Below are positions 1 through 8,419 of a stretch of 64,000 nucleotides of DNA, piece by piece. The notes under the pieces were generated by a model, which saw only the letters and a program-made list of their open reading frames with translations, was not told the DNA's origin and searched no databases. Source of the DNA: JAUXEH01 sp965533275 (GTDB taxonomy: Bacteria; Acidobacteriota; Aminicenantia; Aminicenantales; Aminicenantaceae); assembly GCA_965533275.1 (NCBI GenBank), contig CBESWG010000012.1, positions 1 to 64,000 of the forward strand. Direction: 5' to 3'. Made by a program: the position numbers and the translations under genes. Position 1 is the first letter of the stretch; each line of letters begins with the position of its first letter.

Positions 1-1
1 C

Positions 2-577
2 GCGTTCCTGGCCCCAACTCCGCCCCCCCCGCCCCCTCCCCCGCCTCCGGCCAAAAAACGCACGCGCTCCAAGCGCACCACACGCATCAAGCCGGTCCAG
101 GCCAGGGTCACCATCCAGCCCGGACAGCTGGTGGCACCGGTCGAGATCCCCGATGAGATCGCGGAAGAAGAACTGTCCGACATCGGCATCGAGGGTGGCG
201 TGGTCGGCGGCGTGGAAGGCGGCGTGGTCGGCGGCGTGCTCGGCGGAGTCGTGGGCGGAGTGCTCGGCGGCGTGGTCGGCGAGGTCGAGGCGCCCGTACG
301 GGCTGGGGGGGAGATCCGAGCGCCCAGGCTGGTCCGGCGTGTCGATCCCCTCTATCCCGAGATCGCGCGCCAGGCCCGCGTGGAAGGCGTGGTCATCATC
401 GAGGCCACTACGGATGTCTACGGCCGTGTGCAGGCCGTAAGGGTTCTCCGTTCCATCCCCCTGCTCGATCAGACAGCCATAGATGCCGTCCGCCAGTGGG
501 TGTATGAACCCATGCTCATCAATGGGAAACCGCGCGGCGTGATCTTCACCGTCACGGTGACCTTCAAACTGAAATAG
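2..577 (+). CDS. TonB-family energy-transducer-like protein, C-terminal part (5' end outside window)
   Basis: The reading frame is open from base 2 and stops at TAG 575-577, so the N-terminus and any membrane anchor lie outside the window. The visible part starts with a run of about ten prolines, then a Lys/Arg-rich stretch, a spacer, eight Gly-Gly-Val-x repeats (194-289) and a TonB C-terminal domain with the typical elements VDPLYPEIARQARVEG, GRVQAVRVLRS and AVRQWVYEP. Family knowledge: such proteins link the inner-membrane proton-motive force to outer-membrane transporters, with Pro- and Gly-rich segments spanning the periplasm. A GTG at 131 is in frame but is not the real start, because the proline-rich frame runs through it. 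If the TAG were misread, the frame would continue without a stop into the downstream tautomerase gene. Confidence 0.85.
   Translation, partial: AFLAPTPPPPPPPPPPAKKRTRSKRTTRIKPVQARVTIQPGQLVAPVEIPDEIAEEELSDIGIEGGVVGGVEGGVVGGVLGGVVGGVLGGVVGEVEAPVRAGGEIRAPRLVRRVDPLYPEIARQARVEGVVIIEATTDVYGRVQAVRVLRSIPLLDQTAIDAVRQWVYEPMLINGKPRGVIFTVTVTFKLK
194..289 (+). repeat. 12-bp tandem repeat coding Gly-Gly-Val-x
   Basis: Eight successive 12-base units code GGVV, GGVE, GGVV, GGVL, GGVV, GGVL, GGVV and the degenerate GEVE. They form the flexible linker in front of the TonB C-terminal domain. Because the unit is a multiple of three, gain or loss of copies would change linker length without breaking the frame. 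Confidence 0.85.
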
Positions 578-640
578 GACCGGAAAATTCGAGGTTCAAG
601 TGTGATAGAATGCCTCTGTATATCACAGAAGGAGACGAGA

Positions 641-832
641 ATGCCATTGATCGAGATCCACCTGCTGGAAGGCCGCACGGATCAACAGAAGCGGGCGCTC
701 CTGGATGCGGTGACCGAGGCCGTGCGCGATTCTATCGGGGCTCCCCTATCCACCATCCGGGTTTGGGTGCAGGAGTTTTCCCCTAAAGAGTACATGGTGG
801 CCGGCGAGCTCTACGCCGACAAACAGAAATAG
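641..832 (+). CDS. 4-oxalocrotonate tautomerase family protein
   Basis: 63-residue protein beginning MPLIEIHLLEGR, the usual length of the 4-OT family (about 62). After removal of Met1 the catalytic Pro is N-terminal, and the family arginines lie near R12 and in TIRVWVQE. The ATG at 641 is chosen over an in-frame GTG at 602 because it exposes this proline and is preceded by an AGAAGGAG ribosome-binding site at about 627-634. Members tautomerise small 2-hydroxy-dienoates or similar keto-enol substrates; the substrate here cannot be told. It follows the TonB-like gene by 63 bases in the same reading frame and may share its transcript. It stops with TAG and converges on the RND adaptor gene. Confidence 0.85.
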   Translation: MPLIEIHLLEGRTDQQKRALLDAVTEAVRDSIGAPLSTIRVWVQEFSPKEYMVAGELYADKQK

Positions 833-849
833 CCGAGGGAACAAAGGGG

Positions 850-2097
850 CTACTGCACGATGCGGATGCGGGCATCATGCGCGATGGTGAAGTGCCCATC
901 GATCAGGACCTGATTCCCCGCCTCCACACCGCCGCCGGGATCGTCGGTGGGCAGGACCTCAGCATAATCCTCGTTCTCAATGCCTATGCCAATATATTTC
1001 CACTTGGCCCGATCCCCTTCCACTACAAACACCAGCTTCCTCTGGTTGCGGGTCAGTATGGCGTCCTGAGGGACGAGCAGGCGGTCGGAATAGATCTCTG
1101 CCGCGATCTCCACCTCGGCGTGCATGCCGGGCTTTACGACCTGATCCACATTGACCATCTCCACGATGACGGTGCAGGTTTTATCTGCCGGATCCACGAT
1201 CGGGCTGATCGCCTGCACGCGGCCCTTGAAAACCTGATCCGGGTAAGCGCTGAATTTGAGGTCCACCTCGCGGCCCACCTTCATCTTCCCGATCTCGCTC
1301 TCCAGGACCTTGGCATGGACCTGGACCCGGTCGATGTTGACCAGAGTGAACAGGTCTAAGCCCGCTGAGACGTTCTGGCCGGGCGAGATCTGGATATTGG
1401 TGATGACACCGGAGAAGGGAGCCCGCACCCTGGTTTTTTCCAGGGCCAGCCTGGCCTGTTTGACCTGGATCTCAGCCTGGGTCAGGCCCTGGGAGACCTC
1501 CATGATCTCATCTTTTTTAGCTCCGGATTTGATGATATCGATCTCTAACAGCCGGCTGCGCCGCTCGTATTCCTCCTGGGAGATCATCCCCTTCTGGTAC
1601 AGGGAGCCGATCTCCTCAAGTGTTTTGGATAAGCTCTGTCCGGCCTGTTCCACGCCGGCCCCGGCCTGATCGCTGGCCGCGAACTGCTGTTCCAGGATGT
1701 ACCTGGAAAGGGTTTCCAGGCGTGTGGCTTCGCTGTTTTCCAGGCTGAGGCGGGCCTCCCGGTCATCCAGTTCCACGAGGACCTGTCCCTTCTTCACTCT
1801 CTGGCTTTCCTTCACGAGGATCCGATTCACCTTCCCCGATGCCTCGGCCTTCACTTCGACATGCATGTTGGTGACGGCCTCGCCAGGCGACTTGAGCCGG
1901 ATGATCAGATCGCCGCGGATCACATCTCCTACCTTGACGGGCAGAGGAGTCTCCGCTGCCTGCTGTTCGGGCTCCCCTTCCCCTTCGCCGGACTCGGATG
2001 TCAAGCCGACGCCTTTCACAACAAAAACATAGTATGCCGCAGCTCCCAGCAGGATCAAGATCAAAACGATGGTCAGGATTTTCTTGGAAAACACCAT
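850..2097 (-). CDS. RND/HlyD-type efflux periplasmic adaptor subunit
   Basis: 415 residues. A short cytoplasmic start is followed by one membrane anchor (about residues 7-27), an acidic linker, a biotinyl-lipoyl-like half-motif (residues about 75-112, ending KKGQVLVELDDREA), a helical hairpin (about 115-215), the second lipoyl half (RVRAPFSGVITNIQISPGQ) and beta-barrel and membrane-proximal domains (about 235-410). This is the order seen in MacA/AcrA/HlyD adaptors, which join an inner-membrane pump to an outer-membrane channel. The ATG has a GAGG ribosome site just upstream. The stop is TAG. No pump permease or TolC-type gene lies beside it: the neighbour downstream converges and the next gene upstream is a glycosyltransferase, so its partner must be encoded elsewhere. 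Confidence 0.85.
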   Translation of the reverse strand: MVFSKKILTIVLILILLGAAAYYVFVVKGVGLTSESGEGEGEPEQQAAETPLPVKVGDVIRGDLIIRLKSPGEAVTNMHVEVKAEASGKVNRILVKESQRVKKGQVLVELDDREARLSLENSEATRLETLSRYILEQQFAASDQAGAGVEQAGQSLSKTLEEIGSLYQKGMISQEEYERRSRLLEIDIIKSGAKKDEIMEVSQGLTQAEIQVKQARLALEKTRVRAPFSGVITNIQISPGQNVSAGLDLFTLVNIDRVQVHAKVLESEIGKMKVGREVDLKFSAYPDQVFKGRVQAISPIVDPADKTCTVIVEMVNVDQVVKPGMHAEVEIAAEIYSDRLLVPQDAILTRNQRKLVFVVEGDRAKWKYIGIGIENEDYAEVLPTDDPGGGVEAGNQVLIDGHFTIAHDARIRIVQ

Positions 2098-2242
2098 GAT
2101 TGCCCTCTTCTCAGGAAAATGAAATGGTCACGTTCCGCTATGTATACCTACCTATACACTCATACGTCTCATTTTTCTATACGTTTATTCGAGGCGGGAG
2201 TTTATCCTCGCCTCCCCGTTATACTGATAACTCTCGGATCCC

Positions 2243-3454
2243 TCAAGTGGTTTCATTGCAGCTCTGCACAGCCTCTTTCAATTGGCTGAAGAATCCCGGC
2301 ATGGCCGCGATGACACGGTGCCAGTTCGGGATCAGGTTGGCGGCGGATGGGCTCTGCCAGAAGCGGTCCCCCGCTTTCTGGATTCCCCGCGCGAAGGCCT
2401 CCACAGCAGTGGATTCGGAGTGGCGGTCGAATTTCAGGCAGTTGATGGCGGCATCGTTCTCGTAACGAACGATGGTTTCCTGGGCCATGCGCAGATAGAT
2501 GTTACCCAGTGACTTAAAAAAGCCCTCCGAGAATTCCACGCCCTCTTGAGCCAGGGTTTGGAAGATCGACTTGGTTATGTCGATCGTCATCTTGGTGATC
2601 CCCCGGCTGGGATCGCCGGCGCTCAGGGGCTGGTGCTTGTGCTCGTAGGTATCGGCGATGTCCACCTGGCATATTCGATTCGGGGTAACGCTGCGGTACA
2701 CTTCGGCCAGCGTACCCACCTCGAGACCCCAGTCATTGGGAATCCGCATGCCCATTGCCAGGTCCCGCCGCATAGCGATCTCTCCCGCCAGGGGATAACG
2801 GAAGCTGTCGATGAAGACCAAGAAGGGAAGATATCCAAGTATCTTCTGCAGGGAGCGGATGAAAGGCGTGAAAAACAGGCGCGTGGCCCGCCCGTACATC
2901 TTATCCGTTACCCGGCTGTAATACCCCTTGCAGAACTCGTACTCGTGATGGGGTGTGGCCACGGGATAGCAGAGACGGGCCAGGAGCATGCGGTCATAGT
3001 TGACGATGTCGCAGTCATGCACGGCGATGACCCGGCTCCGGGCCCCGGCCAGGACATACCCCATGGCCATCCAGACAGCACGGCCCTTGCCGGAATCTCC
3101 TGGAGACATGTCGTTTTTATCCAACAGCTGATAGAGCTTCTTCAGGCGCGGCCCGTCATTCCATATCAGGGTCAGCTTCTTGACGGAGGAGAATTCTTTC
3201 CTGATCTCCTTGAACTGGGTTGCGGTGCAGCGGTCGAGGCACAACACGATCTCGTTCAGGTAGTTCGCCCCCTTGAGCGTCTGCATGATCTTGGGCAGTA
3301 CTCCGCTGGCATACTCACGATAGAGGGAGGGAAGCACCAGGGCGATGGGCTGGATCCGAGCAAACTCCTTGAGCTGGTCCTCCAGCCTGCAGACCTGAGC
3401 GGTCCCCAGGTTATGAAACGTGGTGATGACACCGTTCTGGAAGAAATCCGTCAT
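2243..3454 (-). CDS. GT-A fold glycosyltransferase related to glucosyl-3-phosphoglycerate synthase (GT81-like)
   Basis: 403 residues. The start ATG at 3454 is chosen because a GGAGGGG ribosome site precedes it; the frame is open further upstream but without a good site. Visible features fit family GT81 and mannosyl-3-phosphoglycerate-synthase-like enzymes: ALVLPSLYREY near residue 38, a nucleotide-binding segment IVLCLDRCTA near 69, GKGRAVWMAM near 122, and the metal-binding acidic motif HDCDIVNYDR near 146-155, where DCD stands for the usual DxD. The family transfers a sugar from an NDP-sugar to 3-phosphoglycerate, making precursors of glucosylglycerate or mannosylglycerate (compatible solutes). 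The exact donor and acceptor cannot be read from sequence. No matching phosphatase is next to it. Confidence 0.65.
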   Translation of the reverse strand: MTDFFQNGVITTFHNLGTAQVCRLEDQLKEFARIQPIALVLPSLYREYASGVLPKIMQTLKGANYLNEIVLCLDRCTATQFKEIRKEFSSVKKLTLIWNDGPRLKKLYQLLDKNDMSPGDSGKGRAVWMAMGYVLAGARSRVIAVHDCDIVNYDRMLLARLCYPVATPHHEYEFCKGYYSRVTDKMYGRATRLFFTPFIRSLQKILGYLPFLVFIDSFRYPLAGEIAMRRDLAMGMRIPNDWGLEVGTLAEVYRSVTPNRICQVDIADTYEHKHQPLSAGDPSRGITKMTIDITKSIFQTLAQEGVEFSEGFFKSLGNIYLRMAQETIVRYENDAAINCLKFDRHSESTAVEAFARGIQKAGDRFWQSPSAANLIPNWHRVIAAMPGFFSQLKEAVQSCNETT

Positions 3455-3616
3455 TGTCCGTATTCCCCTCCCTTCGGTAGGACTATGGTAGTATATTGGT
3501 CTCTCTCGTGTCAAACCGGGCTTGGATGGAGGAGCAGGGCCGCAACGGTAGACACACAGGATAACGAGGAGGGGACTCCTGGCTTTCACGTAGTTCAATA
3601 CAGGGAAGAATAACGC

Positions 3617-5380
3617 TCATTCCTCGTCCCGGGATCCAGGCAGACGGACTCCGTGCCCCGCGGGAAAAAGCTCCGGTATGGACACCGGGAGACGCCCTTG
3701 GAACGCGATCTCCCCGAACAGGGCCCTGGCCGCCGCGACCTGGTTCTGTTCCGCATGACGGTACACACAGAAGTAGGTATCCGCCTCGGGAAACTGCCTG
3801 AGGAAATAGGGGCTGTTGAAAGAAACGACAACCAGGGGTTTCGGATCCCGGGCAAATTCCTTGATCAGGCGTATGTGCCGCTCTTTCAGCCCCACACTGC
3901 CCTTCGAGTCTGCCAGCCGGGAAAACAGCGCCACGACCCGGATGTCCGCATTCCGATGCGTCCTGATCGCCCTCTGGAAGAACTCCTCTCCTGTGAAGGC
4001 ATCCGCATAGAAAACGGAGAGCCCGCCGCTGCGCTCGCGGATTTCTCGAGCGAACGTGCGTCCCGCATAGTATTCCCCGGGATCGCTGCTCAATGCATAG
4101 AGGGCGATCCTGGAACCTGACGACAAGGGGAGGATCCCCTTCTCATTCTTGACCAGGGTGATGGATTCCTCGAAGGCGCGGCGGGCCACTTCCTGATGGG
4201 GCCGTGCGCCGACCAGGGTATCCAGCCGCTTCAGGTCCACGGTCCTTCCGAGGTGCAGTCCGAGGCGGGCCTTGACCTCCAGGATCCGCTTGACCGCGGC
4301 ATCCACGCGCGACATGCTCAATTCGTCTTCCTCCACGGCGCGGATCAGCCCGCGGATGACCTCCTCGGTCTCGGGCGGGATGAGCAGCATGTCCACACCC
4401 GCCCGTACGGCTCTGACCGCTGCTTGGGGAGGAGAGAACAGTCTGGTGATACCTCCCATCTCCATGGCATCGGTCACGCTCAATCCCTCGAATCCCATCT
4501 CCCCCCTGAGCAGGTCCGTCATGATGGGGAATGAGAGCGTGGCCGGAAGATCCGGTGTCGGATCCAGCGCCGGCAGCCTCAGGTGCGCGCTCATGATGGC
4601 ATGGACCCCCGCCTCGATGGAGGCCCTGAAAGGAGCGAGCTCCATCCGGTCCAACTTATCCCGGTCGCCGAATATGGCCGGCAGCACGTTGTGGGAGTCC
4701 CGGTCCGTATCTCCATGTCCCGGGAAGTGTTTGGCCGTGGCAATCAGGCCGTTATCCTGGCACCCCCGGATGAAAGCGGCTGCCAGTCGGCTCACCTCCT
4801 GGGGTTTTTCCCCGAAGGAGCGGACGTTGATGATGGGATTATCCGGGTTGCTGTTGACATCCACCACCGGTGCATAGGTCATGTGGATTCCGACGGCGCG
4901 GGCCTCGATCGCCGTGATCCTTCCCATGGCATAGGCCAGTTCCTCGGAACCCGTCGCCCCGATGGACATCGCCGGGGGAAACAGCGTGGCTCCCTCGATC
5001 TGGTTTCCGGCCCCCCTCTCCAGATCAGATGCGATAAGAAGGGGTAGATCCGCCATCCGCTGCAGCGTATTGGTGAGAGTGGCTGTTTCGAACACTCCAC
5101 CTCGGACCTGGATGAATCCTCCGATGTGGTGTCCGACCACCCAGCGCCTCAGGTCTTCGAGGACCGCCGAGTCCTGGTTCATGAAACTCGAGGTGTAACG
5201 GAGCCCGATCATCTGTCCGATCTTCTCTTCGAGGCTCATCCGGGAGAGGGTCCGACTCACCCAGCGGGAAGCCGCGGCATCCAGTTCGAGGCCGGCAGAG
5301 GCCCTCCTTTCTCTGGCACATGCGGATGCAGCGGCAAGGACCAGAATGAGAGCCAAAGCCCCAACGATTCGATTTTTCAC
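3617..5380 (-). CDS. Glycoside hydrolase family 3, beta-N-acetylhexosaminidase (NagZ-like), exported
   Basis: 587 residues. The N-terminus is a hydrophobic signal ending LAAASAC at residue 21, a possible lipoprotein cleavage site. The GH3 barrel covers about residues 45-370, with SDLERGAGNQ and the NagZ hallmark KHFPGHGDTDRDSH (217-230), whose His/Asp act as general acid-base in bacterial hexosaminidases. The nucleophile is Asp304 in SVTDAMEMGG. An additional C-terminal domain (about 410-587) resembles the second alpha/beta domain of larger GH3 enzymes, so it is longer than cytoplasmic NagZ (about 340). The likely role is removal of GlcNAc-type residues from peptidoglycan or glycan fragments outside the cytoplasm. 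It ends in TGA, and its start lies 90 bases from a possible tiny gene downstream of apt. Confidence 0.85.
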   Translation of the reverse strand: MKNRIVGALALILVLAAASACARERRASAGLELDAAASRWVSRTLSRMSLEEKIGQMIGLRYTSSFMNQDSAVLEDLRRWVVGHHIGGFIQVRGGVFETATLTNTLQRMADLPLLIASDLERGAGNQIEGATLFPPAMSIGATGSEELAYAMGRITAIEARAVGIHMTYAPVVDVNSNPDNPIINVRSFGEKPQEVSRLAAAFIRGCQDNGLIATAKHFPGHGDTDRDSHNVLPAIFGDRDKLDRMELAPFRASIEAGVHAIMSAHLRLPALDPTPDLPATLSFPIMTDLLRGEMGFEGLSVTDAMEMGGITRLFSPPQAAVRAVRAGVDMLLIPPETEEVIRGLIRAVEEDELSMSRVDAAVKRILEVKARLGLHLGRTVDLKRLDTLVGARPHQEVARRAFEESITLVKNEKGILPLSSGSRIALYALSSDPGEYYAGRTFAREIRERSGGLSVFYADAFTGEEFFQRAIRTHRNADIRVVALFSRLADSKGSVGLKERHIRLIKEFARDPKPLVVVSFNSPYFLRQFPEADTYFCVYRHAEQNQVAAARALFGEIAFQGRLPVSIPELFPAGHGVRLPGSRDEE

Positions 5381-5470
5381 TTTTATTTAGTACCTCAAGC
5401 AAATCCTGCCCCGTTCTCGCGGCTTTCCCTCCTCTTCCAGGTTTAGTCGCCCAACCGCCATGATACCGGA

Positions 5471-5533
5471 TCAGGTGAGAATGTATTTGACAACGAACAG
5501 GGCTGAAAAGACGTAAATCAGCCAGCCGCTCAT
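5471..5533 (-). CDS. Possible 20-residue single-span membrane peptide downstream of apt
   Basis: A 63-base frame reads MSGWLIYVFSALFVVKYILT and ends in TGA. It begins 8 bases after the apt stop codon, with GTGAGG about seven bases before its ATG, so translation could follow from apt. Nearly the whole peptide would form one membrane helix. I know no family for it. The spacing and hydrophobicity argue for a real micro-gene; the small size means chance cannot be excluded. Confidence 0.35.
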   Translation of the reverse strand: MSGWLIYVFSALFVVKYILT

Positions 5534-5541
5534 GCCAGGCC

Positions 5542-6108
5542 TCACTCTGCGAATCGGATCAAGGCCTTGAGGTCCACATCGGGATGGGCTGCTCGGATGG
5601 CGTCCACACCCTTCAGGAAAGCCAGCTCGACCACGGCCGCGAACCCCACGACCTCCCCCCCCAGTTGACTCACCAGGTCGATGGCACTTATGGAGGAGGA
5701 CCCCGTGGCGATGAGGTCGTCGATGATCAGGATCTTCTGGCCGGCCCGGATGCTGTCCGTGTGCATCTCGAAATGTTCGACCGCATACTCGTTGGGCGCC
5801 CTGACACAGAGGGTCTGGCGGGGCAGTTTGCCCTTCTTGCGCACCACGGCCATCCCCAGCCCCAGTGCGTACGCCACGGCCGCACCGAACAGGAAGCCGC
5901 GTGATTCGATGCCCACGACACACTCCGCACCCTGCTCCCTGGCCCAGGCCGCCAGTTCATCGACCACGTAGCGGAAACATTCCGCGTCCTCCACCAAGGG
6001 GGTGATATCCTTGAATCCGATCCCCGGTTTGGGAAAGTCCATGACCTCCGGGATCTTGTCTAAGCATTTCTCCAGCATTGGGGGGGTATCCTTCATATCC
6101 ATCCTCAC
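5542..6108 (-). CDS. apt: Adenine phosphoribosyltransferase
   Basis: 188 residues. It converts adenine and PRPP to AMP and pyrophosphate in purine salvage, in the cytoplasm. The N-terminal hood has DFPKPGIGFKDITPL (about 24-38). The core has GIESRGFLFGAAVA (67-79), VRKKGKLP (89-96) and the PRPP loop ILIIDDLIATGSSS (126-139) with the two acidic residues at 130-131. Length is normal (about 170-180 in most bacteria). Two starts are possible: GTG at 6108, whose GTGA overlaps the TGA stop of the upstream MscS gene, or ATG at 6102. Either way apt is translationally coupled to the channel gene. Confidence 0.95.
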   Translation of the reverse strand: MRMDMKDTPPMLEKCLDKIPEVMDFPKPGIGFKDITPLVEDAECFRYVVDELAAWAREQGAECVVGIESRGFLFGAAVAYALGLGMAVVRKKGKLPRQTLCVRAPNEYAVEHFEMHTDSIRAGQKILIIDDLIATGSSSISAIDLVSQLGGEVVGFAAVVELAFLKGVDAIRAAHPDVDLKALIRFAE

Positions 6109-7148
6109 TCCATCGTTTTGGTGTAGACGGTCCGTGTCGGGAATGGGATGCCGATCCCGGCCCTGCCGAGGGCATTGTAGATCACTCCGGTGATTTCCAC
6201 TTTCATGGCAAAGGCCTCGGAGTAGCTGGCCACCCAGGCTCTCGCCACGAAATCCAATGAGAAATCCGACATTTTAATAAACTGGACCACTGGTTCAGGT
6301 TCCTCGAGCACACCTACAGTTCTTTTTATGGCATCCAGGACGACATCCTGCACTTTCCCTGTGTCTGAACCATATTCCACTCCAAAATCCACATTGACAC
6401 GGGCTGAAAGATCTGGGACCGTGAAATTTTTTACCCGGGCATTTGCCAGCTGTCCGTTGGGGATGTAGATCACTTCATTGTCAAATGTACGGAGCTTGGT
6501 GCTCCTGAGCCCGACGTCCAGGATCATGCCCATTTCCCCGGATTCCAGTTGAATCTTATCGCCAACTTTAAAGGTCTTGTCAATAACGAGCTGGATCCCA
6601 CCGAATATGTTTGCCAATGAATCTTTTACAGCGAAAGAGAGGGCTATCCCTGCTAGGCCTGCTGTCCCGAGTAGAGGAGTGATGTTCACATCCCAGATAT
6701 CCAGAATGAAGAATATCGCCAGGATGATCACAGCAGCCTCCAGTATCTTTTCCAGGAGTGGAATCAAGCGGTCATCGGCCGTCGATTCTGTCTTGTCCGC
6801 CCACTCCAATTTCCAGTGTTTGGCGAAATTGTTGATTATCCGGATAAGGAATATAACAATGACCACGACCACGAGTGAATCGACCAAACTCGTGAGTAAA
6901 ACAGATTCCACCTGGAAGTGTGTGAATCCCCACCTGAATCCTAGGATAAGGACCGCATAGAATATTATGGCAGACAGGCTCTTCACCAACAGGTCATCGA
7001 TTTTCGTCCTCGTCTTCCGCGCTAAGGGCTTGAATACCCTTTCCAGGATTAATTTTGCAATAAAAGCCACCAATAAAGATAGGATCAGAGTGGCCAGAAA
7101 TTTCAGATATACGTTGCCCAGAATGATGTCAAGGATGTCGGAAATCAT
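6105..7148 (-). CDS. Small-conductance mechanosensitive ion channel, MscS family
   Basis: 347 residues. The ATG at 7148 follows a GGAGGTG ribosome site; the longer open frame upstream has no such site. Four or so membrane segments occupy about residues 1-160. The pore-lining helix is GTAGLAGIALSFAVKDSLANIFGG, which has the Gly/Ala packing pattern of MscS TM3. A cytoplasmic beta domain follows with FKVGDKIQLESGEMGMI, LRTFDNEVIYIPNGQL and NFTVPDLSARV. The family opens under membrane tension to release solutes during hypo-osmotic shock. The N-terminal helices are longer than in E. coli MscS (286 residues). Its stop overlaps the apt start. The thiE gene diverges on the other side. Confidence 0.92.
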   Translation of the reverse strand: MISDILDIILGNVYLKFLATLILSLLVAFIAKLILERVFKPLARKTRTKIDDLLVKSLSAIIFYAVLILGFRWGFTHFQVESVLLTSLVDSLVVVVIVIFLIRIINNFAKHWKLEWADKTESTADDRLIPLLEKILEAAVIILAIFFILDIWDVNITPLLGTAGLAGIALSFAVKDSLANIFGGIQLVIDKTFKVGDKIQLESGEMGMILDVGLRSTKLRTFDNEVIYIPNGQLANARVKNFTVPDLSARVNVDFGVEYGSDTGKVQDVVLDAIKRTVGVLEEPEPVVQFIKMSDFSLDFVARAWVASYSEAFAMKVEITGVIYNALGRAGIGIPFPTRTVYTKTME

Positions 7149-7326
7149 GGGAAAGCACCTCCATTGAAATGATGTACCATTTATACTCAAAGCGGAAGGC
7201 TTTTGCAAATCCTGGGCCAGGATCCAAACTGCGCAAATATACACAGATTTACAGATAAGCTTATGCACCCAACCAGGAGATTCAGGATTGGACGTTTTGT
7301 CGTTATTCGTGGTAAGTTGATGCTAA

Positions 7327-7983
7327 ATGGCCCTTAGAAGATTCAGAAAGGACATCGATTGGAGGCTGTGCGCTGTCGCCGATGTCGAGGCGGCCGGGGC
7401 CCGGTATCTCCCCCCGCTGGTTGAGGAAGCTGTCACAGCCGGTGCCACACTGGTCCAGCTCCGGGCCAAGTCTCTGGACACAGCGGATCTCTTCGACCTG
7501 GCCCGCCGGATCCAGGAAGTCGTAGAGAAGCATGGGGTCCCATTCATTATAAACGACCGGGTGGACATCGCCCTGGCCTGTGATGCCGCGGGCGTCCACC
7601 TGGGCCAGAGGGACCTGCCCCTCAAGACAGCCCGCGCGCTGTTGGGAAGGAAGAGGATCATAGGCATCAGCGTCAGCAGCGTGGAGGAGGCTGTGTCCGC
7701 GGAATCGGGCGGGGCCGACTACCTGGGTGTGGGGCCTGTCTACTTCACATCGTCCAAGGCGGATCTTCCCAAAATCATCGGGACCGAAGGTGTGAAGGCC
7801 ATCGGGGCGGCCGTCAAGCTCCCGCTGCTGGCCATCGGGGGGATCACGATCGAAAGGGCACGGGAAGTGGCTGATGCGGGCGCAAACGGGATGGCCGTGA
7901 TCTCGGCCCTGTGGAGTTCGGGGGAAATCTCCGGGAGTACCAAGCGCCTGCTGGCGGCCTTCGAAGCGGGGCTCAGACCTTGA
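7327..7983 (+). CDS. thiE: Thiamine-phosphate synthase
   Basis: 218 residues. ThiE couples HMP-pyrophosphate with thiazole phosphate to give thiamine phosphate. The (beta/alpha)8 barrel signatures are LVQLRAKSLD, FIINDRVDIALACDAAGVHLGQRDLP, IIGISVSS, DYLGVGPVYFTSSK and the phosphate-binding LLAIGGIT. The enzyme appears complete. No other thiamine gene lies nearby and I see no TPP riboswitch consensus in the 178 bases between this gene and mscS. Its last 11 bases overlap the convergent end of tsaE. Confidence 0.92.
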   Translation: MALRRFRKDIDWRLCAVADVEAAGARYLPPLVEEAVTAGATLVQLRAKSLDTADLFDLARRIQEVVEKHGVPFIINDRVDIALACDAAGVHLGQRDLPLKTARALLGRKRIIGISVSSVEEAVSAESGGADYLGVGPVYFTSSKADLPKIIGTEGVKAIGAAVKLPLLAIGGITIERAREVADAGANGMAVISALWSSGEISGSTKRLLAAFEAGLRP

Positions 7984-8419
7984 CCACCGGCGGCTCGGCC
8001 ACCGTGATGAAGCGCTCGTCTCCCTCACCCACACGGATGTGAACGTAGATGGCCTCGCCTTCGTAATCCAGCTTTTCTGCCCATTCTACGATGACCACGC
8101 CCTGATCCAGAAAATCCTCCCAGCCAAGGTCATGGATGTCCGTCTTCTTTTCCAGACGGTAAAGGTCCATATGAAAGATGGAGACCCGAGCCTGATACAC
8201 GTTGACCAGCGTGAAGGACGGGCTGCAGACATCCGTGATGTCCTCCAGCCCCAATCCCAAAGCTAGGCCGCGGGAAAAAACTGTCTTCCCCGCCCCCAGC
8301 TCCCCGACCAGCAGAACCACTTCATTGCCCTTCAGGCGTGTTCCCAGGTCGCGAGCCAGCTCTTGGGTCTCCTGCTCGGAATTGGTGATGCGGACTTCGG
8401 TGGTGCTGAATCTCAACAT
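7973..8419 (-). CDS. tsaE: tRNA threonylcarbamoyladenosine (t6A) biosynthesis ATPase TsaE
   Basis: 148 residues. TsaE is the small P-loop ATPase that works with TsaB and TsaD to make t6A37 in ANN-decoding tRNAs. Visible motifs are the Walker A loop VGELGAGKTVFSRGLA (38-53), the Thr/Ser-rich segment VCSPSFTLVNVYQ, HMDLYRL, and a C-terminal VEWAEKL containing the conserved acidic and tryptophan residues. It is the right length for the family. Its start overlaps the end of the upstream nnr gene by 7 bases, an arrangement common in bacteria, where TsaE and NAD(P)HX repair genes often sit together. Confidence 0.93.
   Translation of the reverse strand: MLRFSTTEVRITNSEQETQELARDLGTRLKGNEVVLLVGELGAGKTVFSRGLALGLGLEDITDVCSPSFTLVNVYQARVSIFHMDLYRLEKKTDIHDLGWEDFLDQGVVIVEWAEKLDYEGEAIYVHIRVGEGDERFITVAEPPVVKV

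Noticed and set aside
2546..3613. Long plus-strand open frame of 355 codons
   Set aside because: It lies antisense to the GT81-like glycosyltransferase gene; the minus-strand frame has family motifs and a ribosome site, the plus frame has neither.
7149..7326. TPP riboswitch upstream of thiE
   Set aside because: The conserved CTGAGA and the pyrophosphate-sensor sequence are absent in the 178 bases between mscS and thiE.
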